5,056 bases of DNA from Solirubrobacterales bacterium (GTDB lineage: Bacteria; Actinomycetota; Thermoleophilia; Solirubrobacterales; Solirubrobacteraceae). Where the stretch lies: NCBI GenBank assembly GCA_013813955.1, contig JACCQW010000267.1, positions 1-5,056 on the forward strand, read 5' to 3'. The notes under the pieces are model-generated. The model saw only the letters and a program-made list of their open reading frames with translations, had not been told where the DNA came from and ran no database searches. Position numbers and translations under genes: made by a program. The number at the start of each line of letters is the position of its first letter. The stretch's first letter is position 1. This document shows, piece after piece, positions 1-4,843 of the stretch.

Positions 1-210
1 GGCCGGCGGCGGCGCGACCTCGATCGCGTCCGCGTCGTCGAGCACCCACGTGCGCCAGCTTCCGGCCGATGGCTCGGCGGCGACGCGCGCGGGCTGGTCG
101 TCACCGCCGCAGGCGGCGAACGCCACCGCGAGGACGAGGACGAGGACCGCCGGCGACAGCGACATCCAGCGTCGATGCGGGAGCAGCGGCTGGAGGGTGG
201 GGGCGGACAT
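1..210 (-). CDS. Putative lipoprotein, N-terminal 70 residues (cut by left edge)
   Basis: Seen: reading leftward from the ATG at 210, the frame is open for 70 codons to the window edge. A basic stretch (HRR, residues 12-14) is followed by a hydrophobic core (about 17-31, containing VLVLVL) and a lipobox-like F-A-A-C with Cys34, then GGDD. This is a typical bacterial lipoprotein signal, so the mature protein would be lipid-anchored on the outer face of the membrane. An internal ATG (163-165, Met16) would give a more usual signal length with Cys at 19 and is a reasonable alternative start; neither start has a clear Shine-Dalgarno. After the lipobox comes AGSWRTWVLDDADAIEV and a proline-rich stretch. 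From memory this resembles the N-terminus of some secreted vanadium-dependent haloperoxidase/PAP2-type phosphatases; that is inference and weak. The gene lies 47 bp downstream of the same-strand membrane-protein gene and may be cotranscribed with it. Confidence 0.72.
   Translation of the reverse strand, partial: MSAPTLQPLLPHRRWMSLSPAVLVLVLAVAFAACGGDDQPARVAAEPSAGSWRTWVLDDADAIEVAPPPA
130..147. repeat. Hexamer GAGGAC repeated three times
   Basis: Three perfect tandem copies of GAGGAC lie at 130-135, 136-141 and 142-147. On the minus strand they encode the VLVLVL part of the lipoprotein signal peptide. The array is in frame (6 nt), so slippage would lengthen or shorten the hydrophobic core by two residues without a frameshift. 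Confidence 0.8.
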
Positions 211-257
211 GGCGTGGAGATCATGCCGCAGCAGGTTCCGCGGTGCGGAGCTCCGGG

Positions 258-677
258 CTAGGTGTGCGCCGCGTTGTCAGAGCTCGGACCGCGCAGCAGC
301 AGCCAAAGGCCGAGGAGCATGATGGGCGGGCCGGTGCTCAGGTGCACGAGCGCAGCGCCCCAGGGAGCGGCCCCGTCGAGGGCGTCGGGGATCAGCGGCA
401 CATGGGTCGCGGTGATCCAGAAACCGGTCAGGAACGCGATCGCGGCGACGCCGAGCCAGACCAGGCTGCCGCGCGGGCCGCCGCGGGCGGCGAGCAGCGC
501 GGCGGCGGCGAGCATGACCACCCCCGGGATGACGTGGTCGACGATCTCCAGCCGCGGCGAGACGTCGAGCTCGAGCCCGACGGCCTCGGCCAGCCACGGC
601 ACGGTGGTCGCCCACACGGCCAGGCCCGCGAGCGCCGTGGACCACCGGACCTGGGAGAGAGCTTGCATCGATGGCAT
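258..677 (-). CDS. Four-helix integral membrane protein, function unknown
   Basis: I do not recognise the family. The 139-residue product has four hydrophobic segments, about residues 14-34, 47-65, 70-92 and 106-128, joined by short loops, with a polar tail after 130. It therefore sits in the cytoplasmic membrane with little soluble domain. Histidines lie at or near segment ends (His48, His92, His112), next to the DHVIPG, THVPLIPD and VHLSTGPP stretches. Such residues could bind a metal or heme, but nothing here proves it. The start at 677 has GAGG (complement of 682-685) only 4 nt upstream. ATG codon 4 (666-668) is an alternative, because it lies exactly 7 nt after a -10-like CACAAT. The stop is TAG at 258-260. 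The hydrophobic pattern and G/C-rich third positions favour this frame over the overlapping plus-strand open frames. It is divergent from the propeller gene and lies upstream of the lipoprotein gene on the same strand. Confidence 0.75.
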   Translation of the reverse strand: MPSMQALSQVRWSTALAGLAVWATTVPWLAEAVGLELDVSPRLEIVDHVIPGVVMLAAAALLAARGGPRGSLVWLGVAAIAFLTGFWITATHVPLIPDALDGAAPWGAALVHLSTGPPIMLLGLWLLLRGPSSDNAAHT

Positions 678-681
678 TGTG
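666..681 (-). promoter_or_regulatory. Possible leaderless-type -10 for the membrane-protein gene
   Basis: On the minus strand CACAAT (676-681) matches TATAAT at four of six positions and is followed by 7 nt and then ATG at 668-666. This is the same geometry as the promoter of the divergent gene. No good -35 is visible. If used, it would make codon 4 (668) the true start. The hexamer overlaps the start codon at 677, so the two start choices are mutually exclusive. Confidence 0.3.
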
Positions 682-704
682 CCTCAGCGGCGATGGGCTA
701 CGGT
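677..704 (+). promoter_or_regulatory. Leaderless-type promoter of the beta-propeller gene
   Basis: TTGTGC (677-682) as -35, a 16-nt spacer, then TACGGT (699-704, TANNNT form) as -10. The GTG start at 712 follows the -10 by 7 nt, so transcription would begin at or within about one base of the start codon. No Shine-Dalgarno precedes the GTG, as expected for a leaderless message. The -35 almost coincides with the candidate -10 of the opposite-strand gene. Confidence 0.5.
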
Positions 705-711
705 CCCGCCC

Positions 712-2250
712 GTGACCGACGACCGCCCCTCCGCACGACGTGGCCTGCTCCCGGGTGGCCTCCTGGCACTCGGCGGGGCGGCAGTGCTGTTCGGCGCGCA
801 GCTCATCGACACGGACGTCTCGGTTCGGCTGGCGGGCTCCGACCGCCCCGTGAACATCGGCGCCGGCGACCTCGCCGACATCAGCGCGCACAACTCGCCC
901 ACGGTGGTGCGCAACCCCCGGGATCGCGACAACCTCGCGGTCACCAGCCGCATCGACTCGCCGGACTTCTCCTGCACGCTGCACGTCTCCACCGACGGGG
1001 GTTCGCGCTGGACGCGCACGCGCGTGCCGATCCCGGCGGGCCCCGCGCGCAAGTGCTACGCCCCCGACGCGGCTTTCGGGCCGGACGGGACGCTGCACTT
1101 CTCCTACGTGACGCTGCGCGGGGTGGGCAACACCCCGGCGGCGGTCTGGGTCGCCAGCTCGCGGGACTCGGGCCGCACGCTGGGCACGCCCCGCCGGGTT
1201 ACGGGCCCGCTCGCGTTCCAGGTGCGCATCGCCGCCGACCCCGGTACGCCCGGCCGCCTGTACGCGACCTGGTTGCAGGCGCGCGAGGTGGGCAGCCTGC
1301 GGTTCACCGGACCCGGCAATCCGGTGATGGCCGCGCGCTCGGATGACGGTGGCGCGAGCTGGGGACGCCCGGTGCGCGTCAGCGACCCCCGCCGCGGGCG
1401 CGTGCTGGCGCCCTCCGCCGCCGTGGGGCCGGACGGCGAGCTCTACGTGCTGTTCCTCGACGTCGGGCAAGACCGGCTTGACTACGAGGGCGCCCACGAC
1501 GCCGTCGGCGGGCCGCCCTACCCCGGGCGCTTCTCGCTCGTGGTCGCCCGCTCACGCGACCGCGGGACCACCTGGGGGGAGTCGGTGGTCGACGAGCGCG
1601 TGATGGCGACGCGACGCTTCGTCGTCTTCCTGCCCCCGTCGCCGTCCCTGGCCGTCGACCGCCGCGACGGGCGTCTGTATGTCGGCTTCGAGGACGCCCG
1701 GCGGGGGAAGTCCGACGTGCTGGTGTGGTCGCTGGCGCCCGGGTCGACCGCGTGGAGCGATCCCGTGCGCGTCAACGACACGCCGCGGGACGACGGCACC
1801 ACGCAGTACCTGCCCAGGCTCGCGGTGGCTCCGGGCGGCCGTCTTGACGTCGTCTACTACGACCGGCGCGACGACCGGCGCCGCGACGTGCGCAACGAGG
1901 TGTCGCTGCAGTCCTCCGACGACGGCGGGCGGACGTTCACGAGCCCCCGTGTCGTGCTGTCCAGCCGGCCCTTCGACTCGAGGATCGGCCTGGGCAGCGA
2001 GCGCGGGCTAGCGGACCTCGGCAGCCGCCTGGGGCTCGCGTCCGCCGACGCTGGAGCGTTCGCGGTGTGGAGCGACACCCGCGCCGGGACCGCCGCTTCG
2101 AGCAAGCAGGACATCGTCGGCGCACGGGTCGTCGTGGACCCGTCGTCACGCGGCGACAGCCTGATGACGGGCCTGCGCCTGGCCGGGGTCGCGCTGATCC
2201 TGGGGGGGCTGGCGGTGACGCTCGTCACCCTCCGTCGGCGACGCGACTGA
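712..2250 (+). CDS. Membrane-anchored BNR/Asp-box beta-propeller protein (sialidase-like)
   Basis: The 512-residue protein opens with a short basic N-terminus and a hydrophobic segment (about 11-30), probably a signal anchor or uncleaved signal, and ends with a second hydrophobic segment (about 486-506) followed by a basic RRRRD tail. The domain between should lie outside the cell, with the C-terminus inside. It carries at least five Asp-box motifs (S-x-D-x-G-x-[ST]-[WF] or close): residues 93-100, 150-157, 210-217, 281-288 and 402-409. These are hallmarks of sialidase/BNR-type propellers. The only two cysteines, Cys88 and Cys115, flank the first Asp box and could form a disulfide. I do not see the FRIP motif of true sialidases, so enzymatic sialidase activity is not supported; a binding or structural role is equally possible. 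The open frame extends back to 262, but those 150 codons lie antisense to the membrane-protein gene. The GTG at 712 gives a proper N-terminus and a matching promoter. Confidence 0.85.
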   Translation: MTDDRPSARRGLLPGGLLALGGAAVLFGAQLIDTDVSVRLAGSDRPVNIGAGDLADISAHNSPTVVRNPRDRDNLAVTSRIDSPDFSCTLHVSTDGGSRWTRTRVPIPAGPARKCYAPDAAFGPDGTLHFSYVTLRGVGNTPAAVWVASSRDSGRTLGTPRRVTGPLAFQVRIAADPGTPGRLYATWLQAREVGSLRFTGPGNPVMAARSDDGGASWGRPVRVSDPRRGRVLAPSAAVGPDGELYVLFLDVGQDRLDYEGAHDAVGGPPYPGRFSLVVARSRDRGTTWGESVVDERVMATRRFVVFLPPSPSLAVDRRDGRLYVGFEDARRGKSDVLVWSLAPGSTAWSDPVRVNDTPRDDGTTQYLPRLAVAPGGRLDVVYYDRRDDRRRDVRNEVSLQSSDDGGRTFTSPRVVLSSRPFDSRIGLGSERGLADLGSRLGLASADAGAFAVWSDTRAGTAASSKQDIVGARVVVDPSSRGDSLMTGLRLAGVALILGGLAVTLVTLRRRRD

Positions 2251-2281
2251 AGCCGGCGCGGATGGGTTGTGCAGCGGGCGC

Positions 2282-2413
2282 GTGAACGGGGTGTTGTCTG
2301 AACGACGCCCCAGGACCAAGCTGCTGATCGCCGAGGTCAGGGCGCGAGAGCTGCTCGAGACCGAGGCCCGCGAGGGAGCCGACGACGACTCCCTCGCGCT
2401 CTCCTCGCGCTGA
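2282..2413 (+). CDS. Possible small protein, 43 residues (uncertain)
   Basis: GTG at 2282 opens a 43-residue frame ending at TGA 2411-2413; GTG 2291 and TTG 2294 are alternative starts. The product is charged and likely helical, with RTKLLIAEV, ARELLETEARE and an acidic GADDD segment, and has no hydrophobic region. Over the 33 codons from 2312 to 2410, third positions are G or C in 31 and second positions in 16, which is a coding-like pattern for such a genome. The caveat is that the antisense frame shares the same third positions, although its product there is serine-rich and less protein-like. No Shine-Dalgarno or leaderless -10 precedes the start. It follows the propeller gene by 31 bp on the same strand, and a 12-bp hairpin begins 20 nt after its stop. 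I recognise no family. It could equally be non-coding leader sequence of crtI. Confidence 0.3.
   Translation: MNGVLSERRPRTKLLIAEVRARELLETEAREGADDDSLALSSR
2369..2398. repeat. Perfect 10-bp inverted repeat, hairpin 1
   Basis: CGCGAGGGAG (2369-2378) is exactly complementary to CTCCCTCGCG (2389-2398), with a 10-nt loop. It is symmetric at the DNA level, so it could fold in RNA from either strand or act as a dyad for a protein. It falls inside the possible small ORF. Confidence 0.7.
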
Positions 2414-2419
2414 CGCGAG
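2404..2419. repeat. 6-bp inverted repeat, hairpin 2
   Basis: CTCGCG (2404-2409) pairs with CGCGAG (2414-2419) across a CTGA loop. The stem can be extended by GCT (2398-2400) with AGC (2420-2422) if CTC is bulged. The loop contains the TGA that ends the possible small ORF. The 9-mer CCTCGCGCT occurs at both 2392-2400 and 2403-2411, so the left arm has an alternative partner. Confidence 0.5.
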
Positions 2420-2432
2420 AGCCAGGGGCATG

Positions 2433-2461
2433 CCGGGGGCGTCTTTCTGAGACGCTCCCGG
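2433..2461 (+). terminator. 12-bp GC-rich hairpin, possible terminator or leader element
   Basis: Positions 2433-2444 pair with 2450-2461 around a 5-nt TTCTG loop, with all 12 pairs formed and a single G·U (2438/2456). In the minus-strand transcript that pair becomes a C/A mismatch, which favours function in a plus-strand transcript. No T-run follows, so it is not a classical intrinsic terminator, but tail-less hairpins are often proposed as terminators in actinobacteria. It could end transcription from the propeller gene and small ORF, or be part of a structured crtI leader, since crtI begins 60 nt later. Confidence 0.45.
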
Positions 2462-2520
2462 TAGGCCATGGCCGCGTCCGCCCCGTAGAAGCCCCTGATG
2501 TCCGCCGCCCCCAGTGGCCG

Positions 2521-4005
2521 ATGAGGGTCGTCGTCGTGGGAGCAGGTCTCGGCGGCTTGGGCGCCGCCCTGCGCCTGCAGGGCGCAGGGCACGACGTGAC
2601 CGTCGTGGAGGCGCAGCCGCGTCCGGGTGGCCGGGCGGGGCAGCTGCGCGACGCCGGGTACACATGGGACACCGGCCCGTCGCTGATCACGATGCCCTGG
2701 GTGCTGGAGGAGACGTTCGCGGCGGCCGGGCTGGACCTGCACGCGGAGGTGGTCCTGCAGCGCCTGGACCCCTTCTACCGGATCCGCTGGGCGCAGGAGG
2801 AGGAGCACCTGGACTTCGTCGGCGACCGCGGGCGCATGCGCGAGCAGCTGGCGAAGTTCTCCGCCCGCGACGCGGCGGCCTTCGACGGCTTCCTGGCCGC
2901 GATGAAGCCGATCTACGAGGAGGGGATCCTCGACGCGGGGCGCAGGCCGTTCGAGCGCGCCCGCGACCTGCTCGCCTTCACCCCGCGCATGGTCCGCCTC
3001 GGCGCCGCGCTTCCGCTGTGGCGCTCGGTGTGCCGCCATTTCGAGCACCCACGCGTGCGCGAGGCGTTCTCCTTCCACTCGCTGTTCATCGGCGGCGACC
3101 CGTTTCGCGTGCCCGCGATCTACGGCGCGCTGGTGTACCTGCAGTTCCTCGACGGGGTCTGGTACGCCCGCGGCGGCGTGTACTCGATCGTCGAGGCGCT
3201 GGCCCGCGCGCTCGACGTGCGCTGCTCGACGCGCGTGGAGCGCATCGAGCATGAGCACGGCGCGGTCACCGGCGTCGTGCTCGAGGGTGGTGAGCGCCTC
3301 CGGGCCGACGTCGTGGTCTCCAACGCCGACGTGCTGCGCACCCACGAGCTGACCGGCCGGCGCGCACCGCTGCGGCCGCTGACGCCGACGATGTCCTGCT
3401 ACCTGCTGTACCTGGGCACCGACCGCACGTTCGACACGCTGGCGCACCACACGCTGCTCGTGGGCACCGGCTACCGGGACTTCATCCGCGACGTCACGCG
3501 CCGCGGGCGGATCGCGGCCACGTTCTCGACCTACGTCCACGCGCCGGCCCGGACCGAGCCCGGGATGGCCGCGCCGGGGGGCGACTCGCTGTGCGTGCTG
3601 CTGCCCGTGCCCAACCAGCGCCGCGAGCGCATCGACTGGTCCGAGCGGGCGCGACCGCTGCGTGACGCGCTCGTCGCCGACCTCGAGACCACGTTCGGGC
3701 TCGAGGACCTGGGCGCGGCCACCGTGGTGGAGCGCGAGATGACCCCCGCGGACTTCGAGCGCGACCTCGGCGCGGCGTGGGGCAACGCGTTCGCGGTCGA
3801 GCCCACCCTGCACCAGTCGGCGTGGTTTCGCCAGCACAACCGCGACCGCAAGCTTCGAGGGCTCTACTTCGCCGGCGGGGGCACGCATCCCGGGGCGGGG
3901 ATCCCGGGCGTCCTGCTCGGCGCCGAGGTGACCACCGGGCTCATCGCGCGTGACTTCCCCGCACCCCCGATGAGCAGGAGGCGGCGTGCTGCGAGCCCGA
4001 TCTGA
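2521..4005 (+). CDS. crtI: Phytoene desaturase (CrtI family)
   Basis: This FAD-dependent enzyme introduces double bonds stepwise into phytoene, toward neurosporene or lycopene, at the membrane surface. The 494-residue length is normal for CrtI. The N-terminus is a Rossmann dinucleotide-binding fold: strand VVVV, then G7-A-G-L-G-G12, acidic Glu30 ending strand two, and the following P-G-G-R (35-38). Near the C-terminus are HQSAWFRQHNRD (431-442) and GLYFAGGGTHPGAGIPGV (447-464), the family signature that closes the FAD site. Start: ATG 2521 places the first beta strand directly at the N-terminus, as usual; no in-frame ATG or GTG lies upstream. There is no visible Shine-Dalgarno, which is odd beside the strong one of crtB. 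The 3' end overlaps crtB by 20 bp in another frame. The number of desaturation steps cannot be read from the sequence. A related diapophytoene desaturase or carotenoid isomerase is less likely, given the neighbouring phytoene synthase gene. Confidence 0.93.
   Translation: MRVVVVGAGLGGLGAALRLQGAGHDVTVVEAQPRPGGRAGQLRDAGYTWDTGPSLITMPWVLEETFAAAGLDLHAEVVLQRLDPFYRIRWAQEEEHLDFVGDRGRMREQLAKFSARDAAAFDGFLAAMKPIYEEGILDAGRRPFERARDLLAFTPRMVRLGAALPLWRSVCRHFEHPRVREAFSFHSLFIGGDPFRVPAIYGALVYLQFLDGVWYARGGVYSIVEALARALDVRCSTRVERIEHEHGAVTGVVLEGGERLRADVVVSNADVLRTHELTGRRAPLRPLTPTMSCYLLYLGTDRTFDTLAHHTLLVGTGYRDFIRDVTRRGRIAATFSTYVHAPARTEPGMAAPGGDSLCVLLPVPNQRRERIDWSERARPLRDALVADLETTFGLEDLGAATVVEREMTPADFERDLGAAWGNAFAVEPTLHQSAWFRQHNRDRKLRGLYFAGGGTHPGAGIPGVLLGAEVTTGLIARDFPAPPMSRRRRAASPI
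2566..2590. repeat. Perfect 10-bp inverted repeat inside the 5' part of crtI
   Basis: GCCCTGCGCC (2566-2575) and GGCGCAGGGC (2581-2590) are exact complements around TGCAG. The repeat lies 45 nt into crtI, covering codons 16-24 of the Rossmann fold. The encoded residues are ordinary for the family, so the symmetry may be accidental, but a stem of this strength close to the start codon could affect ribosome progress. Confidence 0.6.
3976..3981 (+). promoter_or_regulatory. Strong Shine-Dalgarno of crtB
   Basis: AGGAGG lies 4 nt before the GTG at 3986, inside the crtI coding region. It is the only strong ribosome-binding site seen in the window and fixes the crtB start. Its position suggests ribosomes finishing crtI can restart on crtB. 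Confidence 0.8.
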
Positions 4006-4804
4006 CGACGTGCTGCTGACCGAGGCCCGCGCGACGACGCGCCGGGTGGGCCGGACGTTCGCGCTGGCCTCCCGGCTGCTGCCACGGGGGCTACGCGACG
4101 ACGTCTACCGGCTGTACCTCGTATTTCGCACGCTCGACGACCTCGTCGACACCGGCGACCCGCGAGCGAGCGAGCGGCTCGCCCTGCTCGAGGCGTGGTG
4201 CTCGGGCGGCGCAGCCGAGGGCCGTGAGGCCGGCGTGCTGGCCTCGGTGTGCGCGCGCCACGACCTGCCGCGCGCCGCGGTCGCCGACTTCTGCCGCGGC
4301 ATGCGCGACGACCTGGATGGCGGGGCGATCGCCACGGAGGCCGAGCTCGACGAGTACTGCTACCGCGTGGCCGGGACGGTCGGGGTCGTGATGGCCGCCG
4401 TCCTGGGCACCAGCGACCCGGCGGCGGCGCAGCATGCGGCCGCGCTGGGCAAGGCGATGCAGCGCACGAACATCCTGCGCGACATCGACGAGGATCTGGC
4501 CAACGGCCGCGTCTATCTCGCCCGCGCGACGCTGGAGAGCTTCGGCTCGACCGGCGTGGTGCCCCGGCCCGCGAGCCGCGAGGCTCTGCTGCGCGATCAG
4601 ATCGCCCGTGCCGACGCGCTCTACGACGAGGGCCTGGAGGGCATCGCGATGCTGCGCTCCGGGCGGCGGGCGATCGCATCGGCCGCCGCGATGTACCGCG
4701 AGATCCTGCGCCAGATCGAGCGCGACGGGTACGGGGCGCGTCCGGGGCGCGCGGTCGTGCCGCGGTCGCGCAAGCTGCTGGTCGCCGCCCGCGCCCGTGT
4801 CTAG
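3986..4804 (+). CDS. crtB: Phytoene synthase (squalene/phytoene synthase family)
   Basis: This enzyme condenses two molecules of geranylgeranyl diphosphate head to head into phytoene, the first committed carotenoid step. The all-helical 272-residue protein carries both metal/diphosphate-binding aspartate motifs: D51-D-L-V-D55 in the stretch FRTLDDLVDTGD, and D166-I-D-E-D170 in NILRDIDEDLANGRVYLA. The first helix (RTFALASRLLP) is also typical. Two small departures: the cysteine often found before the first Arg-x-x-Asp-Asp is Phe47 here, and the common YLP after the second motif is YLA (Ala179). Neither should abolish activity. It is a little shorter than many homologues, which run to about 300 residues. 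The GTG start is chosen from the AGGAGG 4 nt upstream. Overlap with crtI indicates one transcript. Squalene synthase-like activity is possible in this family, but pairing with crtI makes phytoene synthase by far the best call. Confidence 0.92.
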   Translation: MLRARSDDVLLTEARATTRRVGRTFALASRLLPRGLRDDVYRLYLVFRTLDDLVDTGDPRASERLALLEAWCSGGAAEGREAGVLASVCARHDLPRAAVADFCRGMRDDLDGGAIATEAELDEYCYRVAGTVGVVMAAVLGTSDPAAAQHAAALGKAMQRTNILRDIDEDLANGRVYLARATLESFGSTGVVPRPASREALLRDQIARADALYDEGLEGIAMLRSGRRAIASAAAMYREILRQIERDGYGARPGRAVVPRSRKLLVAARARV

Positions 4805-4805
4805 C

Positions 4806-4835
4806 CCGACAGGCGGGGCGGGCCCGTCCTAGTGT
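4806..4835 (+). promoter_or_regulatory. Leaderless-type promoter after crtB
   Basis: CCGACA (4806-4811, matching the GACA of TTGACA), an 18-nt spacer, then TAGTGT (4830-4835, TANNNT). The ATG at 4844 follows by 8 nt, so the message would have a leader of about two bases or none. There is no Shine-Dalgarno before this ATG. The layout repeats that of the promoter before 712, supporting a common promoter style in this genome. Confidence 0.45.
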
Positions 4836-4843
4836 CCGGGGCG

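Larger units (their letters stand above)
2251..2520. other. Structured intergenic region upstream of crtI
   Basis: This stretch has no confidently identified gene. It contains a possible 43-codon ORF and three hairpins, described separately. From about 2254 to 2520 the positions that are third in that small ORF's frame stay G/C-rich, and the minus-strand frame sharing the same wobble positions has no stop until 2146. A plus-strand small gene, a minus-strand gene without a plausible end, or a decayed gene could each leave this trace. Just before crtI I find no Shine-Dalgarno and no TANNNT at leaderless spacing, so the crtI promoter is not located. Confidence 0.6.

Noticed and set aside
262..711. 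Upstream extension of the propeller gene to a GTG at 262
   Set aside because: The 150 extra codons are antisense to the four-helix membrane protein, would bury the N-terminal hydrophobic anchor, and ignore the promoter placed just before 712.
69..1346. 425-codon plus-strand open frame
   Set aside because: Arg/Gly/Pro-rich low-complexity product overlapping three better-supported genes; typical shadow frame in GC-rich DNA.
277..1497. 406-codon minus-strand open frame
   Set aside because: Overlaps the membrane-protein gene out of frame and the propeller gene antisense; Arg/Ala-rich with no recognisable domains.
712..2250. Calling the propeller protein an active sialidase
   Set aside because: Asp boxes define the fold only; the FRIP motif is absent and I cannot identify a full arginine triad.
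2146..3888. 580-codon open frame on the minus strand
   Set aside because: It is antisense to most of crtI and shares codon-position bias with it; the product is Arg/Ala/Val/Gln-rich without family motifs. Only its part in 2254-2520 is kept as an open question.
3864..4679. 271-codon minus-strand open frame
   Set aside because: Extremely Arg/Pro/Ser-rich and antisense to crtB, whose aspartate motifs leave no doubt about the coding strand.
4805..4843. Possible terminator between crtB and the next gene
   Set aside because: Only a 5-bp GCCCG/CGGGC pairing is available and there is no T-run; the promoter motif explains this gap better.
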